Shown one piece after another: positions 7,612 to 15,451 of a DNA stretch of 64,000 nt. Under the pieces are notes generated by a model. It did not search any database, was not told the origin of the DNA, and worked only from the letters and a program-made list of their open reading frames with translations. Position 1 is the first letter of the stretch. Every line of letters begins with the position of its first letter. This DNA comes from JBLZUR01 sp048565625 (lineage in GTDB: Bacteria; Pseudomonadota; Alphaproteobacteria; Sphingomonadales; Sphingomonadaceae). The translations under genes and the position numbers were made by a program. The stretch spans positions 2,790,001 through 2,854,000 of the forward strand of contig NZ_JBLZUR010000002.1 in the NCBI RefSeq assembly GCF_048565625.1, read 5' to 3'.

Positions 7612-8889
7612 ATGGACCATTTCACCCTCAAGGACGGCGTGACCCATGCCGAGGACGTGCCGCTGACGCTGATCGCCGAGGCGGTGGGCACCCCCGCTTA
7701 TGTCTATTCGACCGCGACCATCGAGCGGCATGTGCGCGTGTTCCGGGAGGCGCTGGACAAGGTCGAGTCCGCCGGGCAGCCGACGCTCGTCGCCTTCGCG
7801 GTCAAGGCCAATCCCAATGCCGCCGTCCTCGCCACCCTTGCCCAGCTCGGCCTCGGCGCGGATGTCGTGTCCGAAGGCGAGTTGCTCCGCGCGCTCCACG
7901 CCGGCGTGCCCGCCGACCGCATCGTCTTCTCCGGCGTCGGCAAGACCGCCGACGAGATGGCGCGCGCGCTCAAGGCCGGCATCCTCCAGTTCAACGTCGA
8001 GTCCGAGCCGGAGGTCGAGACCCTCTCCGCCGTGGCGCAGAGCCTGGGGGTAACCGCTCGCATCGCGTTCCGCGTGAACCCGGACGTGGACGCGATGACC
8101 CACGCCAAGATCTCCACCGGCAAGGCGGAGAACAAGTTCGGCATCCCGATCGACCGCGCGCGGGCGAGCTATTTCACCGCATCGCGCCTGCCGGGGATCG
8201 AGCCGGTCGGCGTGGCTGTGCATATCGGCAGCCAGCTGACCGACCTTGGCCCGCTGGCCGACGCCTTCGCCAAGGTGGGGCAGCTGATCGTGCAGCTACG
8301 CACCGACGGCCACGTCATCCGCACCGCCGATCTCGGCGGCGGCCTGGGCGTGCCGTACGACCCCACCGTCCCGCATCCGCCCACCCCCGCCGAATACGGC
8401 GCTATGGTGGCCGAGGCGACCGCCGGCTGGAACGTGCGGCTGATCTTCGAGCCCGGGCGGCTGATTGTCGCCAATGCCGGCATCCTCCTCACCCGCGTGG
8501 TGCGGGTGAAGACGGGCGCGGCGGAGCGGTTCGTGATCGTGGACGCGGCGATGAACGACCTGTTGCGCCCCAGCCTCTACGACGCTTGGCACGACATCCG
8601 CGCGGTTGTCCCACGCGGGTCAAAAATGACCGCCAATGTCGTGGGGCCGGTCTGCGAATTGGGGGACACCTTCGCCACGCAGCGGGAGCTTGATGTGCTG
8701 GAGGAAGGCGATCTCGCGATGTTCATGACCGCCGGTGCCTATGGCGCGACGATGGCGAGCACGTACAACTCGCGCGCGTTGACTGCTGAAGTGCTGGTTA
8801 ACGGTGCGGATTATGCGGTTGTTCGCCAAAGGCAACCAATCGAGGCCTTGATCGCGCTCGATAGCGTGCCAGACTGGCTTCGCCTTTGA
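7612..8889 (+). CDS. lysA: Diaminopimelate decarboxylase
   Basis: From the ATG at 7612 (MDHFTLKDGVTHAEDVPL) the protein has 425 residues. It is a fold-III PLP enzyme: the PLP lysine lies in LVAFAVKANPN near residue 65. Further motifs are GLGADVVSEGEL, NKFGIP, VHIGSQL, the glycine-rich DLGGGLGVPY, FEPGRL, and the CELGDTF and MTAGAYGA segments of the C-terminal barrel. It decarboxylates meso-diaminopimelate to lysine, consuming the precursor shared with peptidoglycan. An upstream in-frame extension to 7516 runs into the inverted repeat and is not used. Confidence 0.97.
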   Translation: MDHFTLKDGVTHAEDVPLTLIAEAVGTPAYVYSTATIERHVRVFREALDKVESAGQPTLVAFAVKANPNAAVLATLAQLGLGADVVSEGELLRALHAGVPADRIVFSGVGKTADEMARALKAGILQFNVESEPEVETLSAVAQSLGVTARIAFRVNPDVDAMTHAKISTGKAENKFGIPIDRARASYFTASRLPGIEPVGVAVHIGSQLTDLGPLADAFAKVGQLIVQLRTDGHVIRTADLGGGLGVPYDPTVPHPPTPAEYGAMVAEATAGWNVRLIFEPGRLIVANAGILLTRVVRVKTGAAERFVIVDAAMNDLLRPSLYDAWHDIRAVVPRGSKMTANVVGPVCELGDTFATQRELDVLEEGDLAMFMTAGAYGATMASTYNSRALTAEVLVNGADYAVVRQRQPIEALIALDSVPDWLRL

Positions 8890-8906
8890 TCCGCTCACGC
8901 GGATAC

Positions 8907-8984
8907 GGCACCGGCCCGCTCCCCCACCCGGCCTCCCAACCAGCTTATGCTACGGGAGGCCGGGTGGGGGAGCGGGCCGGTGCC
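8907..8984. repeat. Perfect 31-bp inverted repeat, possible lysA terminator
   Basis: Positions 8907-8937 and 8954-8984 are exact reverse complements (GGCACCGGCCCGCTCCCCCA onward), separated by a 16-base loop. It lies 17 bases after lysA and 44 bases before galU. It has no T tract, so termination would not be of the classic intrinsic type. It differs from the other repeat families in the window, and only one copy is visible. Confidence 0.8.
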
Positions 8985-9028
8985 GCCTCGGACCAGCGTC
9001 GCTGGACTGACAATGAAATGGGGGATTC

Positions 9029-9895
9029 ATGAAGAAGCTTCGCAAGGCCGTCTTTCCGGTCGCCGGTTTCGGCACCCGCTTCCTGCCCGCCACCAAGGCG
9101 GTGCCGAAGGAGTTGCTGCCCGTCGTCGATCAGCCGCTGATCCAGTACGCCATCGACGAGGCACGCGCGGCGGGGATTGAGGAGTTCATCTTCGTCACCG
9201 GGCGCGGCAAGGGCGCGATCGAGGACTATCTCGACAAGGCGTTCGAGATCGAGGCTGACCTTGCGGAAAAGTCCAAGACCGCGCTGCTCGACGCGGTGAA
9301 GGCGACCAAGCTGCCCGCCGGCGCCGCCGCCTTCGTTCGCCAGCAGGAGATGGCGGGCCTAGGCCACGCCGTCTGGGTCGCACGCCACCTGGTCGGCGAC
9401 GAGCCGTTTGCGGTGCTGCTGCCCGACGAGTTGCTCTGGAATCCCGCCAATCCCTGCCTGAAGCAGATGGCCGAGACCTATGAGGCGAAGGGCGGCAACG
9501 TCATCTCCGTGCTGGAGGTGCCGGAGGAGCATTGCCATCGCTACGGCATCGTCGCGCCCGGCGCGGCCGAGGGCTTCGTCACCGAGGTGAAGGGCTTCGT
9601 GGAAAAGCCGAAGGCTGGCACCGCGCCGTCGCGGTTGGCGGCGGTCGGCCGCTACATCATCCAACCCGAGGTCTTCGCGATCCTGGACGCGGGCAAGACA
9701 GGCGCGGGTGGCGAGATCCAGCTGACCGACGCGCTGGCCGAGCTGATCGACAAGCAGCCCTTCCACGCCCAGACCTTCGATGGCGTGCGTCACGATTGCG
9801 GCGACAAGGCCGGCTTCATCCAGGCGAACATCGCGCTGGCTCTGGAACGGGCGGATATCGCGGACGAGATCCGGGCGTTTATCCGGGGGCTGTGA
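9029..9895 (+). CDS. galU: UTP-glucose-1-phosphate uridylyltransferase
   Basis: GGGGG lies a few bases before the ATG; the 288-residue protein has the nucleotidyltransferase motif GFGTRFLPATKAVPKELLP near the N-terminus, then IQYAIDEARAAGIEEFIFVTGRGK, LGHAVWVARH, LLPDELL, GFVEKPK, GRYIIQPEVF and GGEIQLTDA. It makes UDP-glucose from UTP and glucose-1-phosphate in the cytosol, feeding exopolysaccharide, glycolipid and LPS core synthesis. It stands alone between two repeat-filled gaps, so it is probably a single transcription unit. Confidence 0.97.
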   Translation: MKKLRKAVFPVAGFGTRFLPATKAVPKELLPVVDQPLIQYAIDEARAAGIEEFIFVTGRGKGAIEDYLDKAFEIEADLAEKSKTALLDAVKATKLPAGAAAFVRQQEMAGLGHAVWVARHLVGDEPFAVLLPDELLWNPANPCLKQMAETYEAKGGNVISVLEVPEEHCHRYGIVAPGAAEGFVTEVKGFVEKPKAGTAPSRLAAVGRYIIQPEVFAILDAGKTGAGGEIQLTDALAELIDKQPFHAQTFDGVRHDCGDKAGFIQANIALALERADIADEIRAFIRGL

Positions 9896-9903
9896 GCGAC
9901 GCT

Positions 9904-10035
9904 ATCCTCCCCCGCCAGGGGGAGGTGGCAGGCGCAGCCTGACGGAGGGGGAGGTCAAGGAGCCCTCTCGATTGGATCGACGCCGTCCTCCCCCTCCGAC
10001 GCCTTCGGCGCCACCTCCCCCTGGCGGGGGAGGAT
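9904..10035. repeat. Inverted repeat, family B (ATCCTCCCCCGCCAGGGGGAGG)
   Basis: The left arm is answered by CCACCTCCCCCTGGCGGGGGAGGAT, with about 26 identical bases per arm and inner CTGACGGAGGGGGAGG / CCTCCCCCTCCGACG. A second copy is at 56771-56898. It directly follows galU. Confidence 0.8.
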
Positions 10036-10067
10036 GCCAGGATACTGGCGGCAAAACTCCCCCACCC

Positions 10068-10140
10068 CGTTCGCCCTGAGCCTGTCGAAGGGCCAGCGCA
10101 CCCGTCTCGCTGGGGCTTCGACAGGCTCAGCCCGAGCGGC
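10068..10140. repeat. Inverted repeat, family C (CCTGAGCCTGTCGAAGG)
   Basis: CGTTCGCCCTGAGCCTGTCG begins the left arm; GGCTTCGACAGGCTCAGCCC lies in the right arm. Similar units occur at 15471, 22778, 59064, and in variant form at 34589, 62245 and 63220. Together with the preceding family B repeat it fills the 322-base gap between galU and the hydrolase pseudogene; I see no gene in that gap. Confidence 0.8.
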
Positions 10141-10217
10141 CGTGGAGCTGTTCCGGACGCGAGGGCAACGCTTGCCGCCTCCCCCTCCCCGGTGCCAGCC
10201 TGCCGCAGGGGAACACC

Positions 10218-10680
10218 ATGCAGCTATCGAGACGACAGGCGCTTGCCGGCCTGCTGACGGCACTACCCGCCACCTCCGCGATCGCGCGCGCACCGGACTG
10301 GACACCGCCCGCGCCCGATCAGGAACTCCGCGTGCCGGTGCGCGGCGGTCGGATCTACGTCCGGGTGAACGGCGATCTCACGGCGCCCCGCGCGCCGGTC
10401 GTCCTGATCCACGGCGGGCCGGGGTCGAACCACGGCTACCTCACCGCCTGCCTGCCGCTGGCCGACGAACGTGCCGTCATCGTCTACGATCAGCTTGATT
10501 GCGGGCGGTCCGACCACCCCAGCGATCCGGCCGACTGGACGGCCAAGCGCTTCGTGTCGGAGGTGGACGCGATCCGCGCCGCGCTCGATCTTCGCCGCCT
10601 GCATATCGTTGGCAATTCATGGGGCGGGACGATCGCGCTCGAATACGCCACGCCGCCCAGGCGGGCTGAAGAGCCTGACG
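10218..10680 (+). pseudogene. Truncated alpha/beta hydrolase (proline iminopeptidase-like), frameshifted
   Basis: The first 144 codons are intact: a Tat-type leader (LSRRQALAGLLTALPA), VRVNGDL, the HGGPGSNHGY oxyanion loop, VIVYDQLDCGRSD, and the nucleophile elbow GNSWGGTIALEYA. This parallels the complete gene at 15448-16527 closely. After EYA one extra base shifts the frame; removing it restores RRPGGLKSLTLS, matching ARRPPQLASLILQ of the paralogue. Similarity ends near 10680, where mobile-element debris begins, so about 200 C-terminal residues, including the catalytic Asp and His, are missing. It is almost certainly non-functional. Confidence 0.8.
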
Positions 10681-11010
10681 CTCAGCCGGCGAAGCGGGAG
10701 GAATACCTGTCCCGCAACGTCACCTTGGCGGGGATGGCACGCGCCACCGCTGGCTACGTGTCGGGCGCCGGCTTGCCGGCGACGTGTACGACGTGGGAAC
10801 CGTTGCCGGCGGCTGGATCGGCCTGACATCGGCGAGAGCTATGGCGTGCGCGGCCAAGGCGGTGGCAGCGTCACCGGGCTAGTCCCCGCGCTGGGCGCGG
10901 TGGACGACGCCTACAAGGCTGCGAACGGCAACCCGCACAAGCTTAAGTCCCTCATGCCGTTCGGCAACCTGCCCTACGTGCAACCGCTCCTCGCCGGCAT
11001 CGGCAAGTAG
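10681..11010 (+). pseudogene. Phage-type protein remnant, several frames
   Basis: Coding-like peptides continue across at least two frames: REEYLSRNVTLAGMARATAG in the frame ending at 10826, then GGGSVTGLVPALGAVDDAY and KLKSLMPFGNLPYVQPLLAG ending at 11010. The last segment resembles the C-terminus of large prophage proteins, but I cannot name the family. Frame changes and lack of any start show it is decayed. It is joined directly to the hydrolase pseudogene. Confidence 0.5.
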
Positions 11011-11030
11011 CACCTACCGGAGACGCCCTC

Positions 11031-11216
11031 ATGGAACGCGATCTACCTCCCCCGGCCTACACCGTCTCCAGCTTGGCGGAGCGGTGGGGCGTAAGCGACA
11101 CGTTCGTCTACGAGGAGATCGAAGGGGGGCGTCTCCGGTATTTCAATCTCGGCAACAAGCTCATCCGTATTCGGCCGGAATGGGTGGACGAGTATGAGGT
11201 TGTAGCCGCAAGCTGA
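11031..11216 (+). CDS. Excisionase/AlpA-like helix-turn-helix protein
   Basis: The 61-residue product reads YTVSSLAERWGVSDTFVYEE followed by IEGGRLRYFNLGNKLIRIRPEWVDEYE, the compact winged-helix pattern of excisionase/helix_turn_helix_17 domains (HTH, then a beta wing carrying an R/K contact). Such proteins direct excision or regulate integrase genes in mobile elements. It starts 20 bases after the phage-type remnant and precedes the IS630 element. It looks intact, unlike its neighbours. Confidence 0.7.
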   Translation: MERDLPPPAYTVSSLAERWGVSDTFVYEEIEGGRLRYFNLGNKLIRIRPEWVDEYEVVAAS

Positions 11217-11238
11217 ACGGTCAAGATGTGGCACGTTA

Positions 11239-12289
11239 GAGCGGTTTTCGGACGACCTGAATCGCTGAGGATTCACACCGAGCGGGTTTTCTGATTCAGC
11301 CTTCCTGCTGGCGAAGGAGGCCGGCGGGGATGGGTCGAGCCCTGTCACGTGATCTGCGGGAGCGTGTGGTTGCCGCTGTTGAGGGTGGACTGTCGTGCCG
11401 AGCTGCGGCCGAGCCGTTCGGTGTGAGCGCTGCGAGCGCGATCCGCTGGCGACAGCTCTCGCTTCAGCACGGCACGCCGGCCGCCAAGCCGCAGGGCGGC
11501 GATCGTCGCTCGGCCAAGATTGAGGACCATGCGGGGCTCATCCACGCCGCCATCGAGAAGCAGCCCGACATCACGCTGGACGAGTTGCGCACGATGCTGG
11601 CCGGGCACGGGGTGAGCACCAGCGTCGCGACGCTGTGGCGGTTCTTCGCCCGCCACCGGATCACGCGCAAAAAAAGACGGCCCATGCGAGCGAGCAGGAC
11701 CGGGCCGACATTGTAGAGCGGCGCCGGGCCTGGTTCGAGGGTCAGCTCGATCTCGATCCCGAGCGGCTGGTGTTCATCGATGAGACTTGGGCGTCAACCA
11801 ACATGGCGCGTCGCCATGGTCGATGCAGACGCGGCGAGCGGCTCCGCGCTGGCGTGCCGCACGGCCATTGGAAGACCACCACCTTTGTCGCGGGGCTCCG
11901 CCGCACCGGCATGGTGGCGCCGATGGTGCTCGACGGGCCGATCAACCGTGACGCATTCCACGCCTATGTCGAGCAGGTGCTCGTCCCCGAACTCAACCCC
12001 GGCGACGTCGTGGTCATGGACAACCTGTCGAGCCACAAGGCGCCGGCCGTGCGCGAGATGATCGAGGCCGCCGGTGCCAGCCTCCTCTATCTCCCGCCCT
12101 ACAGCCCTGACTTCAACCCGATCGAGCAGGCTTTCTCCAAGCTCAAGGCTCACCTCCGCAAAGCCGCCGAGCGCACCGTCCATGGCCTCTGGAACGCCAT
12201 CGGTCGCATCCTCGACCTCTACTCGCCTGCCGAGTGCGCCAACTTCTTCGCCAACTGCGGATACGATGCAGACTGATCGAAAACCGCTC
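11239..12289 (+). mobile_element. IS630-family insertion sequence
   Basis: The ends are GAGCGGTTTTCG (11239) and CGAAAACCGCTC (ending 12289), a perfect 12-bp terminal inverted repeat, and both sides carry the TA dinucleotide (11237-11238, 12290-12291) that this family duplicates. The length is about 1.05 kb. It encodes one transposase in two frames. Joining the flanks gives an uninterrupted island sequence (GGCACGTA/GTCACACC), so it inserted after the island arrived. Confidence 0.92.
11330..12276 (+). CDS. IS630-family transposase, expressed by -1 frameshift
   Basis: Frame 1 (11330-11716) encodes the N-terminal helix-turn-helix region (MGRALSRDLRERVVAAV, GVSAASAIRWRQL). The second frame carries the DDE catalytic domain: VFIDETWASTNM, VVMDNLSSHKAP and LLYLPPYSPDFNPIEQAFSKLK, so D, D and E are all present. 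The switch fits a -1 slip on seven A residues at 11669-11675 (reading AAA AAA then AAG), giving about 315 residues. Frameshifted transposases are common in this family, so the element is probably still active. Confidence 0.9.
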
Positions 12290-12420
12290 TAGTCACACCG
12301 CAGCAATTATGGGCACCCTTCGACGTTTTGCCTTGGCGGGACGGTTCTGATGCTACATCTTGCTGTCAAGCGGTGCCGTACACACTACAGCTAGTGGTCC
12401 GCTTGAAAGGAGGTGATTGT

Positions 12421-12594
12421 ATGAGCAAGCCATTCAAGCCCGGTCAGTCTGCTCCCCGTTCGGGACAGTACGAGATCGTCGGTCCTCGCGGGGGACGCAC
12501 GGGCGAGGAGCGCACCGTCACGCGGGGCGAGCCTCTGCCCCCTACGCCGAAGCCCGGCATGGGATACGAGTTGGTCGATCCGACCAAACACTAA
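12421..12594 (+). CDS. Small YjzC-like protein
   Basis: An excellent ribosome binding site, AAAGGAGGTGATTGT, precedes the ATG at 12421. The 57-residue product begins MSKPFKPGQSAPRSGQYEIV and continues with GPRGGRTGEERTVTRGE and LPPTPKPGMGYELVDPTK, a pattern like the YjzC family of short proteins with an FKPGQ-x-AP-x-SG start. Their function is unknown. It is intact, has its own strong initiation signal, and lies between IS630 and the broken integrase, so it may be cargo of the element. Confidence 0.7.
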   Translation: MSKPFKPGQSAPRSGQYEIVGPRGGRTGEERTVTRGEPLPPTPKPGMGYELVDPTKH

Positions 12595-12764
12595 CTATCT
12601 GCAAGCTGCCGGATGAGACACACCGCCAACTGAGTTCTTAACAAGGACGGCAATCGGAAAACAGATACACCGCTCGCCGAGACCGGTTCACAGCCAGAGG
12701 CGCTTAAGATCGAACCCGAGCCGAATGCAGAAACGCTGGGCGGTCTCTAACAGAGGCCGCCCAG

Positions 12765-13374
12765 TCATGCCGCTGGTTCTGGAAGGGTCAGTCCCGGCAC
12801 TTTGAACAGCCGCATTCCCTCAACGAGTTGGTGAAGGCTGTAGCCACTGCCATAGCTGTCGGCCACGTCCTCGCCGCTGCGCCCCATGATTGCCGCTGCA
12901 CGCCCTCCACAATGCCGGCATGGGGGGCGTAGTCCTTGAACGTGTGGCGGAAGGAGTGGAACACCAAGAGCCTGTCCGTGACGCCGCAAACGTCGCGGCG
13001 ATACTTACTGAACCACTCGCCTTACTTCGCGGTTAGCTTTTCATAGGCGCCAGGCCGCAGGGCAGGGAAGATGCGCCCCTTTCCCGCCCCTCCAGCATCG
13101 CCTCGAACTCAGCCCGCTCCGCAGCTGCCCGCACGGGGTCAACACGCTGAGCGGCCCTCTCTGGCGCTGCATGAGCCAGTCTCGCGCGGGCATCGCGGAG
13201 GAGCTGATTTGTTTCAATGGTGTGTCCCGGCAGCAGCGCCTTGGCGGTCTCCCGGTCCTTCGTCTTGAGCGACCGCATGAACTCCGCAGCGCCGTTGAAG
13301 GCAGGCCGCAACTCAGCCGAGATCGCACGCCGGAAGTAGTAGGTTGCGCCGCGCTTTGCGAGGTAGGTACACAT
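12765..13374 (-). pseudogene. Degraded tyrosine integrase
   Basis: The N-terminal part (13374 to about 13100) reads CTYLAKRGATYYFRRAISAE, the DUF6538-type start of phage integrases. It then jumps to C-terminal sequence (GRIFPALRPGAYEKLTAK) in another frame, meets an internal TAA, resumes with GEWFSKYRRDV and HSFRHTFKD (box II H-x-x-R), and after another shift ends with GRSGEDVADSYGSGY, which includes the catalytic tyrosine region. The middle with the first catalytic arginine is deleted. It can no longer catalyse recombination. Confidence 0.85.
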
Positions 13375-13464
13375 GGCTTTCGCTCCTGCTACAGATGTAA
13401 CAGCTGCTCGTAAAAAGCCTTGGTTTTTCAGTATCTTCTAAGCCGATCAACGACTTAAAACGGC

Positions 13465-13540
13465 TGGTGGAGCCGAGGGGGATCGAACCCCTGACCTTCG
13501 CAATGCCATTGCGACGCTCTCCCAGCTGAGCTACGGCCCC
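13465..13540 (-). tRNA. tRNA-Ala (anticodon GGC)
   Basis: The minus strand folds as a cloverleaf: acceptor GGGGCCG/CGGCTCC with one G-U pair, discriminator A and encoded CCA; anticodon arm TCGCA-ATGGCAT-TGCGA; T arm CAGGG-GTTCGAT-CCCC(T). The anticodon GGC reads GCC (Ala). Its 3' end faces the integrase remnant, marking it as the likely integration site of the island. Confidence 0.97.
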
Positions 13541-13648
13541 ACGCCTTTTCGGGCCGCCCTGGGTGGCGGCACCGTCTGTGGACGCGCCCTTTAGGTCAGG
13601 GCGCGTCGCGGCGCAAGCGGGCTTCCGCCCGATTGCGCTATTCCGAAA

Positions 13649-13963
13649 TCAGTGTTCGTCCTCGTCGTCGCCCGTAACGACGCCCAAGTCGTCATCGCCG
13701 CCGAGATCGACCTCGTCGTCCGGGCTCTCCTCGGCGTCCTCGTCGACGTCGAGATCCTCGGCCAGGTCGCTATCGTCGTCCTTCTCCTTCTCGGCCTTCT
13801 TCGGCGCATCGAAGGGAAGCGGCTGCTTCGACTTCAGGATGGGATCCGGCTCCCAGATCGAACCGCATTCGATGCAGGTGACCGGGTCCTCCTTGCCCAG
13901 ATCGTAGAAACGCTCGCCGCATTTCGGGCAGGTGCGCTTGGTGCCCCATTCAGGCTTCACCAT
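13649..13963 (-). CDS. TIGR02300 family acidic zinc-ribbon protein
   Basis: The 104-residue protein starts MVKPEWGTKRTCPKCGERFYDL and has two CxxC knuckles (CPKCG at about 12-16, CIECG at about 30-34) forming a zinc ribbon. A strongly acidic tail follows, with DDDSDLAEDLDVDEDAEES and GDDEDEH. This is the FYDLN-acid/TIGR02300 family, nearly confined to alphaproteobacteria and of unknown function. It is convergent with nothing and divergent from aroA, with 144 bases between the starts. Confidence 0.92.
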   Translation of the reverse strand: MVKPEWGTKRTCPKCGERFYDLGKEDPVTCIECGSIWEPDPILKSKQPLPFDAPKKAEKEKDDDSDLAEDLDVDEDAEESPDDEVDLGGDDDLGVVTGDDEDEH

Positions 13964-14107
13964 GAGGGAAATCGCCTCCGAAAGAATCGCTTAGATGCAG
14001 GACGCGGGCAAACCGGAACCGGCTCCCCGCGGATCGGCGCGCGCCTTGCCATAGCGGCACCCCGCTGTCAAAAGCCCGCGCATCCCGCCGCTCTGAAGGA
14101 CCCGCCG

Positions 14108-15451
14108 ATGCACGCCGCCGTGCCCGCCCCGATGCGCTTCCGCAGCGCCGGCCCGCTTCGCGGTACGGTCACCGTGCCCGGCGACAAGTCGATCTCTCAC
14201 CGGTCGCTGATGCTCTCGGCATTGGCGGTCGGCACCAGTCGGATCGAGGGATTGCTGGAGGGCGAGGACGTCCTCGCCACCGCCGCCGCTATGCGCGCGA
14301 TGGGGGCCATGATCGAGCGGAGCGCGGACGGCATCTGGACGGTGGATGGCGTCGGTGTCGGCGGTCTGCTCCAGCCCGCGACCGCGCTCGACATGGGCAA
14401 TTCCGGCACCTCCACCCGCCTGCTGATGGGGCTGATCGCCAGCCATCCGATCACCGCCACCTTCATCGGCGACGCCTCCCTTTCCAAGCGCCCAATGGGT
14501 CGGGTGACGGAGCCGCTCTCGCTGATGGGCGCGGAGATCACCGCCAGTCCCGGCGGACGCCTGCCGCTGATGCTGCGCGGGATCTGCCCGGCGGTGCCGA
14601 TCGAATACCGCCTGCCCGTCGCCTCGGCGCAGGTGAAGTCGGCGGTGCTGCTCGCCGCCCTCAACACGCCGGGCATCACTCGCGTGATCGAGCCGGTGCG
14701 CACGCGCGACCATTCCGAGCGGATGCTCGCCGGCTTCGGCGCGGCCCTGACCGTCGAGGAGATAGCCGACGGCGCGCGCTTGATCTCGCTGCACGGCGAG
14801 GCGGAGTTGAAGCCGCAGCAGATCGTCGTGCCGGGCGACCCCTCCTCCGCCGCCTTCATCGTCGTCGCCGCCCTCCTCGTCCCCGGCTCCGACGTAACGG
14901 TCGCCAATGTTGGCCTGAACCCGACCCGCGCCGCGCTCTTCGACGTGCTGCGCCTGATGGGCGGCGACATCGCGTATGAGAACGCGCGCGAGGTGGGTGG
15001 CGAGCCGGTCGCCGACCTCCGCGTCCGCCATTCCGCGCTGGCCAACATCGCGGTGCCGCCGGATCTCGCGCCCAGCATGATCGACGAGTTTCCGATCCTC
15101 TTCGTCGCCCAGGCGCTCGCATCCGGCACCGGCACGACCACTGGCCTCGAAGAACTGCGCGTCAAGGAAAGCGATCGGCTGGCGACAATGGCCGAGGGCC
15201 TGCGCGCCATCGGCGTTTCGGTGGAGGAGCGCGAGGACGGGCTGGTCGTCACCGGCACCGGCGGCGATCCTCTCCCGGGCGGAACGACGATCGCGGCGAA
15301 GCTCGACCACCGCATCGCGATGAGCTTCGCGGTGGCGGGCTTGGTTTCGCGCGGGGCTGTAGTGATCGACGACATGGCCCCGGTCGCGACCAGCTTTCCG
15401 GTGTTTACGGATTTGATGACTGGGCTTGGAGCAGAGGCGATCGCAGGATGA
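14108..15451 (+). CDS. aroA: 3-phosphoshikimate 1-carboxyvinyltransferase (EPSP synthase)
   Basis: From the ATG at 14108 the protein has 447 residues. Motifs include VPGDKSISHRSLML at the N-terminus, LDMGNSGTSTRLLMGL, DASLSKRPMGRV, PVASAQVKSAVLLAAL, DPSSAAFIV, LRVKESDRLATMA and LDHRIAMSFAVAG. It joins phosphoenolpyruvate to shikimate-3-phosphate in the chorismate pathway. The open frame reaches upstream to 13652, but that part overlaps TIGR02300 on the other strand and is not AroA. The next gene overlaps its stop (ATGA). In many alphaproteobacteria aroA is followed directly by cmk and rpsA; here a hydrolase gene intervenes. Confidence 0.97.
   Translation: MHAAVPAPMRFRSAGPLRGTVTVPGDKSISHRSLMLSALAVGTSRIEGLLEGEDVLATAAAMRAMGAMIERSADGIWTVDGVGVGGLLQPATALDMGNSGTSTRLLMGLIASHPITATFIGDASLSKRPMGRVTEPLSLMGAEITASPGGRLPLMLRGICPAVPIEYRLPVASAQVKSAVLLAALNTPGITRVIEPVRTRDHSERMLAGFGAALTVEEIADGARLISLHGEAELKPQQIVVPGDPSSAAFIVVAALLVPGSDVTVANVGLNPTRAALFDVLRLMGGDIAYENAREVGGEPVADLRVRHSALANIAVPPDLAPSMIDEFPILFVAQALASGTGTTTGLEELRVKESDRLATMAEGLRAIGVSVEEREDGLVVTGTGGDPLPGGTTIAAKLDHRIAMSFAVAGLVSRGAVVIDDMAPVATSFPVFTDLMTGLGAEAIAG

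Larger units (their letters stand above)
10681..13464. mobile_element. Remnant of an integrative element between a hydrolase pseudogene and tRNA-Ala
   Basis: The segment holds debris of a phage-type gene, an excisionase-like HTH gene, an IS630 insertion, a YjzC-like gene and a degraded tyrosine integrase whose start is about 90 bases from the 3' end of tRNA-Ala. This is the usual layout of elements integrated at a tRNA 3' end. The left boundary is set where similarity to the intact hydrolase paralogue stops. I could not find a copy of the tRNA 3' end at the left side, so the second attachment site seems lost. The element has collapsed to under 3 kb. Confidence 0.65.

Noticed and set aside
10681..11030. 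Second attachment site (copy of the tRNA-Ala 3' end) at the island's left edge
   Set aside because: I compared the tRNA 3' sequence with this stretch by eye and found no copy; the boundary is set only by loss of hydrolase similarity.
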